64,000 nt of DNA from Nesterenkonia sedimenti (GTDB taxonomy: Bacteria; Actinomycetota; Actinomycetes; Actinomycetales; Micrococcaceae): contig NZ_JABAHY010000006.1 in NCBI RefSeq assembly GCF_012641515.1, positions 62,001 through 126,000 of the forward strand, given 5' to 3'. The position numbers and the translations under genes are program-made. How positions within the stretch are numbered: position 1 is the first letter of the stretch; every line of letters begins with the position of its first letter. This document shows positions 1-9,380 of the stretch, piece by piece. A model generated the notes under the pieces. The model had not been told where the DNA came from, made no database searches, and saw nothing but the letters and a program-made list of their open reading frames with translations.

Positions 1-1173
1 CTTGCGGCTGATCTGGTTGGGGTTCTCACCCAGGACCTTGGTGAACTCCTCAGCGCAGAGGTCGACCAGATCGGGGTGGGCCACCCAGGAGCCGTCATAA
101 CCGTCGCCGGCCTCACGGGATTTGTCATCGCGGACCTTCTCGATGGCCTTGGCGGTCACCTCGGGTTCACGGCGGTTGGGGATGAAGGCTGCCATCCCGC
201 CCATGGCGAAGGCCTCACGCTTATGGCAGGTGGCCACCAGCAGCTCGGTGTAGGCGCGCATAAACGGCTGGGTCATCCCCACCTGGGCGCGGTCGGGCAG
301 GACGAACTGTTCCCCGGAGGCCCGGAAGTACTTGATGATGCTGAAGAGGTAGTCCCAGCGTCCGGCGTTGAGCCCGGATGCGTGCTCGCGCAGTTCGTAG
401 AGGATCTCGTCCATCTGGAAGGCCGCGGGGATGGTCTCGATCAGCACGGTGGCCTTCACTGTGCCGTGCGGGATGCCCAGTTTCTGCTCGGCGAAGCTGA
501 AGATCTCGTTCCACAGCCGGGCCTCGCGGTAGTGCTCGAGTTTGGCGAGGTAGTAGAAGGGGCCGGTGCCCTTCTCGGCCAGCACCTGGGCGTTGTGGAA
601 GAAATGCAGCCCGAAGTCCACCAGGGAGCCGATGGCCGGTTTGCCGTTGACCAGGATGTTCTTCTCCGGCAGGTGCCAGCCGCGGGGACGCACGACGACG
701 ACGGGCAGGTCGATATCGGTGCGCAGGCTGTATTCCTTGCCCTCGGGGGAGGTGAACTGCAGGGTCTCCCGGGCGGCCTCGTAGAGGTTCTTCTGGGCCT
801 CGATGAGATTGCCCCAGGAGGGGGAGAGTGCGTCCTCCAGGCAGGCCAGCCAGACCTTGGCTCCGGAGTTCAGGGCGTTGATGGCCATCTTGGCCGGGGC
901 CGGGGGTCCGGTGATCTCTACGCGGCGGTCGGCGAGGCTGGCTGGCTGCGCGTCTACGGTCCAGTCGCCCTCGCGGATCTCGGCGGTTTCTGCTGGGAAG
1001 TCCATGGTTCCGGAGGCTGCGGCCTCCTGCTGGGCGGTGACCCGGTTCTCCAGGAGTTCATCCCGGGTGCTGGCGAAGCGGTTGTGCAGCTCCTCGATGA
1101 ACTGCAGTGCCTCCTCGGTGATGATGAGCTCAGTGCCCTCGGCTTCATAGGGTTTCTCGACGGTGATGCTCAC
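1..1173 (-). CDS. aceB: Malate synthase A (aceB), 3' part beyond window
   Basis: This gene makes malate from glyoxylate and acetyl-CoA, the second step of the glyoxylate shunt, in the cytoplasm. The start is a GTG at 1171-1173 with an AAAGGAG ribosome site just upstream, giving MSITVEKPYEAEG. About 391 residues are present of roughly 540 in the family, and the frame runs off the left edge. Recognisable malate synthase A stretches include VWLACLEDALSPSWGN, VVVVRPRGWHLPEKN, DFGLHFFHNA and GMAAFIPNRR. It is divergent from an IclR-family regulator 64 bp away, which suggests local control of the shunt. The identification rests on sequence recognition and is strong. Confidence 0.95.
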   Translation of the reverse strand, partial: MSITVEKPYEAEGTELIITEEALQFIEELHNRFASTRDELLENRVTAQQEAAASGTMDFPAETAEIREGDWTVDAQPASLADRRVEITGPPAPAKMAINALNSGAKVWLACLEDALSPSWGNLIEAQKNLYEAARETLQFTSPEGKEYSLRTDIDLPVVVVRPRGWHLPEKNILVNGKPAIGSLVDFGLHFFHNAQVLAEKGTGPFYYLAKLEHYREARLWNEIFSFAEQKLGIPHGTVKATVLIETIPAAFQMDEILYELREHASGLNAGRWDYLFSIIKYFRASGEQFVLPDRAQVGMTQPFMRAYTELLVATCHKREAFAMGGMAAFIPNRREPEVTAKAIEKVRDDKSREAGDGYDGSWVAHPDLVDLCAEEFTKVLGENPNQISRK

Positions 1174-1214
1174 AGCTGCTCCTTTGCGCTGATGGTGGCC
1201 GGTGACGATCTCAG

Positions 1215-1238
1215 TTCTATGCCATAGAATCCGCACTA
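1215..1238 (+). promoter_or_regulatory. IclR-family operator overlapping a leaderless promoter
   Basis: A perfect inverted repeat, TTCTATG-C-CATAGAA (1215-1229), lies in the aceB/iclR intergenic region. The TAGAAT at 1225-1230 fits an actinobacterial -10 box, and exactly 7 nt separate it from the ATG at 1238, so the regulator mRNA is probably leaderless. A protein on the palindrome would cover the -10 box. Autorepression is inferred; the palindrome and spacing are seen directly. Confidence 0.7.
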
Positions 1239-2011
1239 TGAAAGAAGAAGTCCACAATGCGGACCAGAAACGTGACCGGGTGCAGGTGGTGGAGCGTGCT
1301 TTTGGGCTGTTGGATGCCCTGGTCAAAAGCGGAGGCAGCGCGACGGCGGGGCAGCTGAAGTCGGTCTCCGGGCTGGCGGGGCCCACCGTGCACCGGCTGC
1401 TGCACACGCTGATGCATATCGGGGTGGTCCACCAGCTGCCGAATAAGGAGTACGCCCTGGGGGCGAATCTGGTGCCCCTGGGGGAGGGTGCGACCCGCCA
1501 GCTGGGCAGTCTGGCGGTGCCGCAGATGCAGTCGTTGGTCGCGGAGCTGGGCGAGAGCGTGAATATGGCGGCCATGGAATCGGAGATGGTGGTCTATATC
1601 GCCCAGGTGCCCTCACCGCATTCAATGCGGATGTTCACTGAGGTGGGACGCCGGGCCTATCTGCATTCCACTGGGGTGGGTAAGGCGATGCTGGCCACCC
1701 TGCCTGAGGACCGGGTCCGAGAGGTCCTGCGGTCTACGGGAATGCAGGCGATAACCCCGAAGACCTTGACCAAACCGCAGGCACTGCTGGATCAGCTGCC
1801 GGTGATCTCGGCCCAGGGCTACGCGATCGACGACGAGGAGCAGGAGCTTGGCGTGCGCTGCCTGGCAGTGCCGATCCCGCAGGGCCCCACCCGGATGGCG
1901 CTGTCAGTCTCGGGGCCCACCGCGCGAATGACCGATGCCTTCATCCGGCACGCCACCCCTCTGATGACCCGCACCGCCGCCGAAATCGCCCGCAAACTCA
2001 CCCGCGGGTAA
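1238..2011 (+). CDS. IclR-family transcriptional regulator
   Basis: The protein has 257 residues and the usual IclR plan: an N-terminal winged helix-turn-helix (about residues 15-75, with SATAGQLKSVSGLAGPTVHR) and a C-terminal effector domain (about 85-250, with SVNMAAMESEMVVYIAQV and HSTGVGKAMLA). The ATG at 1238 is chosen over the in-frame GTG at 1202 because a -10 box lies 7 nt before it and the upstream codons read through the operator. Its divergent neighbour is malate synthase, so it probably controls acetate or glyoxylate metabolism. The ligand cannot be read from the sequence. Confidence 0.9.
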   Translation: MKEEVHNADQKRDRVQVVERAFGLLDALVKSGGSATAGQLKSVSGLAGPTVHRLLHTLMHIGVVHQLPNKEYALGANLVPLGEGATRQLGSLAVPQMQSLVAELGESVNMAAMESEMVVYIAQVPSPHSMRMFTEVGRRAYLHSTGVGKAMLATLPEDRVREVLRSTGMQAITPKTLTKPQALLDQLPVISAQGYAIDDEEQELGVRCLAVPIPQGPTRMALSVSGPTARMTDAFIRHATPLMTRTAAEIARKLTRG

Positions 2012-2050
2012 AGATGGCGGTAGGATAGTGTCATACCCAGGAGGTGGCGT

Positions 2051-2302
2051 ATGGCTTCAAGAAAGATTGCAGTGACCCTGCCGGAACCGCTCTATGAGGC
2101 TGTGGAAACCGCTCGAAAGCATGAGCATCGCTCGCGCTCGGACCTCATCCAGGAAGCAGTGCGCGCCTATCTCGAGGTGCCGAAGTATCACCCCTCCCAA
2201 GAAGAGCTCCGTAAAATTGACCAGGCCCTGGCAGAGCTGGACGAGAACCCAACTGGGGGCGTGGATTGGGAGGACTTCCGTGAGGAGTTCATGCGGGTAT
2301 GA
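2051..2302 (+). CDS. Ribbon-helix-helix antitoxin
   Basis: The 83-residue protein starts with a CopG/ParD-like ribbon-helix-helix: the strand RKIAVTLPEPLYEAVE, then RSRSDLIQEAVRAYLEV. The acidic C-terminal half would wrap the toxin. The ATG follows a strong AGGAGGTGGC ribosome site. It overlaps the next gene by 4 nt (ATGA), the usual layout of a type II toxin-antitoxin operon with the antitoxin first. A TAGGAT at 2021-2026 is a plausible -10. By analogy it should neutralise the toxin and repress its own operon. Confidence 0.85.
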   Translation: MASRKIAVTLPEPLYEAVETARKHEHRSRSDLIQEAVRAYLEVPKYHPSQEELRKIDQALAELDENPTGGVDWEDFREEFMRV

Positions 2303-2604
2303 CCCGGCTGATCCTCCGGGAACTCGCCCTTCAAGACCTCCAGGACATCAAAGATCGTTACCGGGCAGGCGGCGAGACGGCGCTGACACGCTTCACGCGA
2401 AGAATGTCAGACACCTTTGACCGGCTGAAGGCATACCCGCGCAGCAGCCGGTTGGTCGAGGGGCGGGAGGAAGTTCGGCGAGCCTCACTGAAGCCTCTTC
2501 CCTACAGCATTTTCTACGTCTACCGGGATCAGACGGTGCACATTCTGCGGATCCTCCATACGGCCCAGTCGCCACAGTCCTGGCCGAGCGATGGCGGGGC
2601 CTGA
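2299..2604 (+). CDS. ParE/RelE-superfamily toxin
   Basis: The 101-residue basic protein has the ParE/RelE fold signature: LILRELALQDLQDIKDRYRA at the N-terminus, a central FDRLKAYPRSSRLVEGREEVRR, and a C-terminal YSIFYVYRDQTVHILRILHTA. The length is typical for an intact toxin. It is translationally coupled to the ribbon-helix-helix antitoxin. ParE members poison DNA gyrase and RelE members cleave mRNA on the ribosome. The ribbon-helix-helix partner favours ParE, but the target is not decided by sequence. Confidence 0.85.
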   Translation: MTRLILRELALQDLQDIKDRYRAGGETALTRFTRRMSDTFDRLKAYPRSSRLVEGREEVRRASLKPLPYSIFYVYRDQTVHILRILHTAQSPQSWPSDGGA

Positions 2605-2623
2605 GTGCTTGGCTGACTAGCGT

Positions 2624-3949
2624 TCAGGAGTACCAGGCTGAGGCGTCCTGGTTGTCCTCGGGGGATTCGTCGTCGTCGATGGGGGAGCGGCTGGCGCCCA
2701 GTTCTAGCTGCCGGATGACATCAGTGGGTGGGTTGACCATCAGTACCGCCTCATCCCGGTACTTGCGCAGCTCGGTCTCGATGAAACTGGTCAGCGCCTC
2801 ATCCAGGGGAACATCCCGAGCCTCCTGCTCGGAGAGCTGCCAGCGGTAGTCCAAGAGCTGGTGCATGATCTCGGCTGGCTCCAGCTTGTCCCGCAGATCC
2901 TTGGGCACCTTGGCGATCAGCGGCTGGAAGATCTCCTGGCTCCACATATGGGCAGCCACCGACTCATCACTCTGTGGGTGGTTCGCCGCCCGGTAGGAGT
3001 CGATATCGGCCAGCAGCCGCCGGGCCTGGTTCTCCTGAACATCCAGCCCGGTCAGCGCCATCAGCCGGCGCTGGTGATGGCCCGGCTCCACAACTTTCGG
3101 GCGCAGCAGAAGCTGACCGTCCTCGGCGGCAGAACGGATGTCGTATTCCTCAACATCGAAGCCCAGCTCATTCAGCCGGCGGATCCGCTCCTCCACCAAC
3201 CACTGCTGATCCGCGTTGAAGGCAGTATCTCCGGTCAGCTCCTGCCAGAGCCCCCGGTAGGCGTCGATGAACTGGGTCGAGGTCGCCACGGGGTCGACCC
3301 CTTCATCGACGAAACCGCCCTCCATGAGGTCCATCAGCTCACCGGCGATATTGACCTGGGCTACATCGAGGTCGTATTCCCGCTGACCATTGGAGAGTTC
3401 AGGATGCAGCTCCCCGGTCTCGGCATCGACCAGATAGGCCTTGAAATTGCCGGCATCGCGCCGGAAGAGCGTGTTGGACAGGGAGACATCCCCCCAGTAG
3501 AACCCCAGCAGGTGCAGCTCCACCATCAGCAGGGCCTGGGCGTCGATCAGCCGCTGCAGGGTCTCCTTGCGCATCATCTGGTTGAATACCGCACGGTAGG
3601 GCAGGGAGAACCGCAGATGCCGGGTCACCAGGGCAGGGGAGAGCTCCTCGCCGGCTTCACTGGTGCGCCCGGTGACCTCAGCCACCGGTTTCACACAGGG
3701 GGCGCCCAATCGACCCAGCTGGCGCAGCATCCGGTACTCATGTCGGGCTGAGCGCTCCGAGGTCTCTTTGATCGCAATGATCGAACCGCCCAGATAGGCA
3801 AACCGCACAATATGCCGGGAGATGCCTCGCGGCAGGGCGGCCAGGACGTCGTCGGGCCATTGCACCAGGGGCAGGTGCCAGGGAAGGTTCAGCAGCTCCT
3901 GCGGAATAGTTCCAGAGGCGGTGAGGCTCAGCCCGCGGCTAGGTGACAT
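2624..3949 (-). CDS. DUF4032 protein with kinase-like fold
   Basis: The 441-residue cytoplasmic protein belongs to the actinobacterial DUF4032 family, whose N-terminal half resembles lipopolysaccharide/Kdo-type kinases. Kinase-like features are IIAIKE near residue 57 (candidate ATP-binding lysine), the segment LHLLGFYWGDVSLSNTLF (catalytic-loop-like, with D and N) and YLVDAETGELHPE (DFG-like position). The C-terminal half is the DUF4032 domain. The gene starts 10 nt after the otsB stop with no clear ribosome site, so it is probably coupled to the trehalose operon. The substrate is unknown. Confidence 0.8.
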   Translation of the reverse strand: MSPSRGLSLTASGTIPQELLNLPWHLPLVQWPDDVLAALPRGISRHIVRFAYLGGSIIAIKETSERSARHEYRMLRQLGRLGAPCVKPVAEVTGRTSEAGEELSPALVTRHLRFSLPYRAVFNQMMRKETLQRLIDAQALLMVELHLLGFYWGDVSLSNTLFRRDAGNFKAYLVDAETGELHPELSNGQREYDLDVAQVNIAGELMDLMEGGFVDEGVDPVATSTQFIDAYRGLWQELTGDTAFNADQQWLVEERIRRLNELGFDVEEYDIRSAAEDGQLLLRPKVVEPGHHQRRLMALTGLDVQENQARRLLADIDSYRAANHPQSDESVAAHMWSQEIFQPLIAKVPKDLRDKLEPAEIMHQLLDYRWQLSEQEARDVPLDEALTSFIETELRKYRDEAVLMVNPPTDVIRQLELGASRSPIDDDESPEDNQDASAWYS

Positions 3950-3959
3950 GACCCACAGT

Positions 3960-4727
3960 TTAGCCGCGCAGGGCGGCCAGCCGGTTCAGCACATCGGCCA
4001 GGGCCGCCGGGGCATCGATCCGATGACCGGCTTTGGTCTCACCGGAACCGACTTTGACTCCCACATCCTGGGGGCCCAGGACGGCGAAACCATGCTCATC
4101 AGTGACATCGTCACCGGCGAAGAACACTGCATCCGGTGAGGTCGCAGCGCGCAGCTCCTCGATGGCCTCACCTTTGGTGGATTTCACGACGACGGCCTCC
4201 AGGATCCGCTTGCCGTCCTTGGAGCTGGCCCCGTCGATAGTCGCCATCGCCGCCCGGGCCTCATCCAGGATGCGCTCGCCGAGTTCGATGTCTTCAATAT
4301 GGCGGACATGGATGGCCCCGCCTGCGGGTTTGTGCTCAACCCAGGCGCCCTCGTGATCAGCGGCGATCTCCTCCAGGGTGTCCAGGATCTCGATGCGCCC
4401 TGCCTCCTGCGCGGGGGTCAACTCCAGGCCGGGGGAGTCCGGACCCAACCAGCGCTCAGCCCCATGGGAGCCGAACAGCAGGGTTCCCTCCGGGGGGGTT
4501 GCCAGTTCGCGCAGTGTCTCCAGGGGGCGGCCCGAGACATAGGCGAGGACGACGTCGTCGAGCTCTGCCAGTTTCTCGATGGCCGCGGCGTTCTCCGGGA
4601 CTGGTCGGGCGGAATCGGCATCGGCGACCAATTCGGCCACACAGCCGTCGAAGTCGAGGCACACCAGGAGTTTGCCCCGTGCGGCGAATTTCTCCAGTGC
4701 CTCGTTCAGGGATTCGGGAATGCTCAC
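3960..4727 (-). CDS. otsB: Trehalose-6-phosphate phosphatase OtsB
   Basis: This 255-residue HAD-superfamily enzyme removes phosphate from trehalose-6-phosphate to give trehalose. The catalytic DFDG lies at residues 25-28, followed by YVSGRP (motif II region), LFGSHGAE, and FFAGDDVTDEHGF near the C-terminus (Mg-binding acidic motif). The GTG at 4727 is chosen because it gives the usual family N-terminus and has a TAGGAG ribosome site overlapping the otsA stop; a longer open frame upstream overlaps otsA. Only 7 nt separate the two genes. In mycolate-bearing actinobacteria trehalose also serves as mycolate carrier. Confidence 0.93.
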   Translation of the reverse strand: MSIPESLNEALEKFAARGKLLVCLDFDGCVAELVADADSARPVPENAAAIEKLAELDDVVLAYVSGRPLETLRELATPPEGTLLFGSHGAERWLGPDSPGLELTPAQEAGRIEILDTLEEIAADHEGAWVEHKPAGGAIHVRHIEDIELGERILDEARAAMATIDGASSKDGKRILEAVVVKSTKGEAIEELRAATSPDAVFFAGDDVTDEHGFAVLGPQDVGVKVGSGETKAGHRIDAPAALADVLNRLAALRG

Positions 4728-4734
4728 GCGGCTC

Positions 4735-6243
4735 CTACAGCTGATCCAGCCGGGCGAGGAAGTCCTCGGCCCAGCGCTTGACGTTATGCGAGACCACCTG
4801 GCGGCGCAGGGAACGCATCCGCTTCTTCTCGTCCTCCGGGTCCAGGGCGGTGGCCTGGACCATGGCTGCTTTGAGCTCATCGATGTCGTGGGGGTTGATC
4901 AGCAGGGCCTGGCGCAGTTGATCGGCGGCCCCGGTGAACTCGGAGAGCACCAGCACTCCGGTGCCGGATTTCCGTGCGGCCACATATTCCTTGGCTACGA
5001 GGTTCATTCCGTCGCGCAGGGCGGTGACCAGCATGACATCGGCGGCGAGGTAGAGGGCAACCATCTCTTCCACCGGATAGGAGTGGTGCAGATAGCGCAC
5101 TGCTGTGTGGCCCATAGTGTCGTATTCGCCGTTGATCCGGCCGACGGTCAGTTCGATCTCATCGCGCAGCACCTGGTAGGACTCCACGCCCTCCCGGGAG
5201 GGGGAGGCGATCTGAACCATTGTGTGTTTCCCGACCTCGAGCTTGCCCTCCTGCAGTAGCTCCTCATAAGCCTTCAGCCGGTGCCGGATGCCCTTGGTGT
5301 AGTCCAGCCGGTCCACACCCAGGAAGATGGTCTCCGGATTGCCCAGCTCGGCCCGGATCTGGGCGGCCCGGGCGATGATCTTGGGATCATTGGACAGTTC
5401 CACGATCCGGTCGGTGTCGATGGAGATTGGGAAGGCCTTCGCCTCGGAGAGCCGGAAAGTGCCCGATTCGGGGGAGGACAGCTGCCGCGGCGCGGTCCCG
5501 CGGGCGGGATCAGCGGTGAACCCCTCCAGGGGCGCGGCGGTCTCTGAGTCCAGTGGCACATAGACCTGATCGGCCTTGATGTAGTGGCCCAGCCGGTAGC
5601 GCACGGCCCGCTGGAAGTTCCGGGCGTCGGATTCGCGCTGGAAGCCGATGAGATCTGCCCCCAGTAGACCTTTCATCACCGAGTGCCGCCAGGGCAGTTG
5701 GGCGAAGAGGCCCGGGGGCGGGAAGGGGATGTGGTTGAAGAATCCGATTTTGACGTCCTCGCGGAGGTCCCGGAGCATCTGCGGCACCAGCTGCAGCTGG
5801 TAGTCCTGTACCCACACGGTGGCACCGCGGGCGGCGACTTTGGCCGCAGCCTCGGCGAAGCGCTGGTTGACCTTCCGGTAGGCGTCCCACCAGTGCCGGT
5901 GGAACAGGGGGCGGGCGATGACGTCGTGGTACAGCGGCCAGAGGGTGCCGTTGGAGAAGCCCTCGTAGTAGTTCTCCAGCTCTTCGTCGCTGAGCGGGAC
6001 GGGGTGGAGGTGCATGCCCTCGTGGTCGAAGGGCTCCAGGGTTTCATCGGGGGCGCCGTGCCAGCCGACCCATGCGCCTTCGGAGGTGGCCATAATGGGG
6101 GCCAGGGCGGTGACCAGGCCGCCGGGGGAGCGCTGCCAGCCGGTGGTGCCGTCCTCGTTGGTGACACGGTTGACCGCAAGACGGTTGGCCACCACCACAA
6201 AGTCGTACCCGGATTCGTATTCGGCCTTGTCAGTGACGCTCAT
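4735..6243 (-). CDS. otsA: Trehalose-6-phosphate synthase OtsA
   Basis: The 502-residue GT20 glycosyltransferase joins UDP-glucose and glucose-6-phosphate. Family motifs are [40 protein letters not shown] (donor phosphate site) and [11 protein letters not shown]. The ATG at 6243 follows AAAGGGG, and the frame upstream of it reads through the promoter. It is the first gene of an otsA-otsB-DUF4032 operon. It ends in TAG with no plausible continuation, so TAG acts as an ordinary stop here. Confidence 0.95.
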   Translation of the reverse strand: MSVTDKAEYESGYDFVVVANRLAVNRVTNEDGTTGWQRSPGGLVTALAPIMATSEGAWVGWHGAPDETLEPFDHEGMHLHPVPLSDEELENYYEGFSNGTLWPLYHDVIARPLFHRHWWDAYRKVNQRFAEAAAKVAARGATVWVQDYQLQLVPQMLRDLREDVKIGFFNHIPFPPPGLFAQLPWRHSVMKGLLGADLIGFQRESDARNFQRAVRYRLGHYIKADQVYVPLDSETAAPLEGFTADPARGTAPRQLSSPESGTFRLSEAKAFPISIDTDRIVELSNDPKIIARAAQIRAELGNPETIFLGVDRLDYTKGIRHRLKAYEELLQEGKLEVGKHTMVQIASPSREGVESYQVLRDEIELTVGRINGEYDTMGHTAVRYLHHSYPVEEMVALYLAADVMLVTALRDGMNLVAKEYVAARKSGTGVLVLSEFTGAADQLRQALLINPHDIDELKAAMVQATALDPEDEKKRMRSLRRQVVSHNVKRWAEDFLARLDQL

Positions 6244-6393
6244 CTGCGCTGTGCCCCTTTCACGTCCGTTGTCCTTCACCCTATCGGACCATATTTTGGG
6301 CTGGGTCACCCGCAGCCCACCTGGGGTTCTTCGCGGTACCCTGGTATCTGTTGCCCACATTGAGCACCGATCTACCGCGTACGGAGAACTTCT

Positions 6394-7374
6394 ATGGCAC
6401 GTAGTACCGCCACGGCTCGCGAGAAAGCCCGCAAGATGCAGCAGGAGCAGGAGCGGAAGCAGAAAGTCCGCTCCATGGCCCTTCGGCTTTCGGTTGTTGT
6501 GCTGGCCCTAGTGGTCATCGCTGGGCTGACCTTCTGGGTTGTCACTCGCGGTGGCGGCGGTAACTACACCGAGGGGCCGTCGGCTTCGGCGGCTAATGAG
6601 CAGGGTGGTTTCACGCTGACCTCCTCCACTGAGCTGGCTGAGGGTGAGGACATCGGCAACATCGATTCCGAGGATCTCGACGGCGTGGAGACTAACGATG
6701 GCTCCGGCCCGCCTCCGGGTGCTGAGCCGCGTGCCGAGGGTGAGCCTCCGCATGTGATCATCTACACCGATGCCGCCTGCCCCGGCTGTGCAGGGTTTGA
6801 GGCTCAGTACCACCAGGAGCTGACGGAGTGGGTGGATTCCGGTGCTATCACCCTGGAGTACCGTTCGGTGGAGTTCGTGGCGCCCTACTCCGCCCGGGCC
6901 GCGAATGCTTTTGCCTGCATGGCCGAGGAATCCCCGGAGAACTACCAGTCCTTCCTGGGTTCCACCACGGCTGAGCGGATGAATATGGACCAGAACTTCA
7001 TCAGCAATGAGGAGCTGGCACAGCGCGCTCAGGAGCAGTACGGCGTGGACATCTCCGACTGCGTGAACAACGGTGACTACCGCGCCTTCGTCAACTACAC
7101 CACTGCAGTGGCCGGAGCCAATGGCGTCAGCGCGACTCCGACCATCTACGTGGACGATGTGCACGTCGAAGAGTTCATGGAGACCGGTCAGTACATCCTC
7201 GCCGCTGTGGAGGAGTACCAGGAGGAGACCGGCCAGGACCTCGAGCAGGACATTGAGTCCGACCTCGAGGGCATCGAAACTGAGGCTGATGTCGAGGGCA
7301 CCGAGGTTGAGACCGAGGACGACGACGCCGAGGAGCCTGAGGCAGAGGAACCCGAAGAGGATGAGGGAGAGTAA
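6394..7374 (+). CDS. Membrane-anchored DsbA/thioredoxin-like protein
   Basis: The 326-residue protein has a basic cytoplasmic N-terminus, one transmembrane segment (about residues 29-48, LRLSVVVLALVVIAGLTFWV), a linker, and a thioredoxin_4/DsbA domain (about 120-285). The redox motif is CPGC (near residue 130), and SATPTIYVDD supplies the cis-proline loop. The C-terminal 50 residues are almost all Glu/Asp. It probably works outside the membrane on disulfides of secreted proteins. It is divergent from otsA, an arrangement I recall from other corynebacteria. The acidic tail is unusual and has no known role. Confidence 0.88.
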   Translation: MARSTATAREKARKMQQEQERKQKVRSMALRLSVVVLALVVIAGLTFWVVTRGGGGNYTEGPSASAANEQGGFTLTSSTELAEGEDIGNIDSEDLDGVETNDGSGPPPGAEPRAEGEPPHVIIYTDAACPGCAGFEAQYHQELTEWVDSGAITLEYRSVEFVAPYSARAANAFACMAEESPENYQSFLGSTTAERMNMDQNFISNEELAQRAQEQYGVDISDCVNNGDYRAFVNYTTAVAGANGVSATPTIYVDDVHVEEFMETGQYILAAVEEYQEETGQDLEQDIESDLEGIETEADVEGTEVETEDDDAEEPEAEEPEEDEGE

Positions 7375-7437
7375 TCTCCCCCTCAGTTGGGCAGTTTCAG
7401 CTGCTCGGCGTTAGACTAGAGCGGCGCTAAGCCGCAA

Positions 7438-7513
7438 GCCTCCTTAGCTCAGCTGGTAGAGCAGCTGATTTGTAATCAGCAGGTCGTCGGTTCGAACCCG
7501 GCAGGGGGCTCCA
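7438..7513 (+). tRNA. tRNA-Thr (anticodon TGT)
   Basis: A full cloverleaf is visible. The acceptor stem pairs GCCTCCT (7438-7444) with AGGGGGC (7503-7509), with one G-T pair. The anticodon stem is GCTGA/TCAGC around loop TTTGTAA, giving anticodon TGT. The T arm carries TTCGAAC. The 3' CCA is encoded at 7511-7513. Confidence 0.95.
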
Positions 7514-7524
7514 AAGAATTCCAT

Positions 7525-7569
7525 ACAGCGGAAGCGTCTTGCCAGCATTCGGCAGGGCGCTTCCGCTGT
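7525..7569 (+). terminator. Inverted repeat after tRNA-Thr, possible terminator
   Basis: ACAGCGGAAGCG (7525-7536) pairs perfectly with CGCTTCCGCTGT (7558-7569) around a 21-nt loop that could itself fold (TGCC/GGCA). There is no T-run after it, so it is a weak terminator candidate or a processing stem for the tRNA transcript. Confidence 0.45.
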
Positions 7570-7843
7570 TCTGGAGTCCGACGGGCGCGATCTGTGATTG
7601 CCTGGCTGATTGCGGCATCGAGCCGTCAAAGATTGTCATAACCCGGCCGGAGCCGTCGGATTTAGCGACATGATTTTCACACTCGACCGCATGGGGAGTC
7701 CTCGCCGGAATGCGAAGATGCCTGACCTGCGGGGATGCGTGAAGTACCTCATCAGCCCGGGGTCCGGCGCCCAGTGCCGAGTTCGTTCCTGGGCCGTTGC
7801 TCGCTTACGATAGACGATGCTCGATTTTTTCTGAGGAGCTCCC
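7570..7843. other. Intergenic region before the MFS gene
   Basis: No convincing gene is seen. A TACGAT near 7807 could be the -10 box of the MFS gene, followed by a T-run and a GAGGAG ribosome site. The short open frames here have no recognisable features. Confidence 0.4.
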
Positions 7844-9373
7844 TTGACTTCATCTTCTTCAGGCCCCACTGCGCCCGAAAACCCCACCGGCGAACAGCCG
7901 CTGACTCTCTCTGACGACAAGATGCCGATGGCTGATAAGCTCACCATCGGTGCCCTGCTCGTAGCCACCTTCGTGATGATCCTCAACGAGACCATCATGA
8001 ACGTCGCACTCCATCCCCTGATGGAGGAGTTCGGTGTCCACGAGACCACTGTCCAGTGGCTGACCACCGCCTTTATGCTCACCCTCGCCGTGGTCATCCC
8101 GACCACCGGCTACATCATCCAGCGCTTCAGCCTGCGCGGGGTCTTCACCACCGCCATGGCCCTGTTCATCGCTGGCACAGCCCTGGCCGCATTCGCACCC
8201 GACTTCCCCTTCCTGGTCGCCGGACGAGTCATCCAGGCCGCAGGCACTGCCATTATGCTGCCGCTGCTGATGACCACAGTCCTGACCCTGGTCCCGCTGC
8301 GTCGTCGTGGTGTGGTCATGGGCAATATCGCCATCGTGATCTCGGTGGCCCCGGCCACCGGCCCCACTGTCTCCGGGCTGATCCTCTCCATCGCCGACTG
8401 GCGCTGGATGTTCGGGGTCATCCTGCCGATCGCCATCCTCGCGATGGTCCTGGGGCGGCCGAATCTGGACAAGACCCCCGGCTCAGCGGAGAAGGGCATC
8501 AATATCCCGTCCCTGCTGCTGGCAGTGCCGGGCTTCGGCGGCATCGTCTACGGCATCAGCCAGATCGGCGGCGGCCACGGCACTGAGGATATGGACCTCG
8601 AAGAAGCCGCCCCCGGTGTCGACCCCCTCGCCATCGGCGTGCTCGGGCTGGGCCTGGTCTGCGTGGCCGCGTTCGTGATCCTCCAGCTGCGGCTGCAGAA
8701 ATCCGAATCCGCCCTGCTGAACCTCAAACCCTTCAGCTACACCCAGTACACCCGCGCCCTGCTGATGATGCTGCTGATGATGGTCGCGCTCTTCGGTGCG
8801 CTCATCCTGCTGCCGCTGTTCCTCCAGCACGAGGCCGGCCACGAGCTCGAACCCCTGCAGACAGGCCTCCTGCTGCTGCCCGGCGGTCTGCTCATGGCAC
8901 TGATGGCACCGTTCGTCGGCCGCCTCTACGACCGGGTCGGCCCCCGCCCGCTGGTCATCCCGGGTGCAGTCATCCTCGCCAGTTCCATGTTCGCCCTGAG
9001 CCTGCTGGAGCCGGGTTCACCGATCTGGATGGTGCTGGTGATGCATATTGTGCTCTCCGGGGGTCTGGCCCTGCTGTTCACCCCGGCCTTCACCACCGCG
9101 ATGAACCCGCTGCCCCAGCACCTCTACTCCCACGGATCAGCGGTGCTCAACACCCTGCAGCAGCTCTTCGCCGCCATCGGCACCGCAGCACTGGTCGCCG
9201 TGGTCGGCATCGGCTCGGCCGCATCTGCCGCCCGCGGCGCTGACCCCGATACCGCCGCCATGGACGGATTCAGCGTGGCATTCCTGGTCGCGGCAGTGCT
9301 GAGCATCGGCACCCTGCTGCTGGGTATGACCCTGCGCGCCACCAAAGCAGAAGAGAACGACGACGCCGCCTAG
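7844..9373 (+). CDS. MFS drug efflux transporter, DHA2 (EmrB/QacA) type
   Basis: The 509-residue integral membrane protein has about 14 hydrophobic segments, as in the 14-helix DHA2 family. The first helix region reads FVMILNETIMNVALHPLM, close to the DHA2 motif D1, and RGVFTTAMALFIAGTALAAF follows in the motif A/B region. The start is TTG at 7844, with GAGGAG placed correctly before it. It ends with a double TAG. Proton-driven export of drugs or toxic metabolites is the family role; the substrate cannot be inferred. Confidence 0.88.
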   Translation: MTSSSSGPTAPENPTGEQPLTLSDDKMPMADKLTIGALLVATFVMILNETIMNVALHPLMEEFGVHETTVQWLTTAFMLTLAVVIPTTGYIIQRFSLRGVFTTAMALFIAGTALAAFAPDFPFLVAGRVIQAAGTAIMLPLLMTTVLTLVPLRRRGVVMGNIAIVISVAPATGPTVSGLILSIADWRWMFGVILPIAILAMVLGRPNLDKTPGSAEKGINIPSLLLAVPGFGGIVYGISQIGGGHGTEDMDLEEAAPGVDPLAIGVLGLGLVCVAAFVILQLRLQKSESALLNLKPFSYTQYTRALLMMLLMMVALFGALILLPLFLQHEAGHELEPLQTGLLLLPGGLLMALMAPFVGRLYDRVGPRPLVIPGAVILASSMFALSLLEPGSPIWMVLVMHIVLSGGLALLFTPAFTTAMNPLPQHLYSHGSAVLNTLQQLFAAIGTAALVAVVGIGSAASAARGADPDTAAMDGFSVAFLVAAVLSIGTLLLGMTLRATKAEENDDAA

Positions 9374-9380
9374 TAGGGGG

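Noticed and set aside
76-1227. Long plus-strand open frame over the left end
   Set aside because: It is antisense to malate synthase, whose minus-strand frame has a ribosome site and full family motifs; the plus frame is a GC-rich shadow.
7525-7569. Clear rho-independent terminator after tRNA-Thr
   Set aside because: The stem is perfect but there is no T-run and the loop is long, so it is listed only as a weak candidate.
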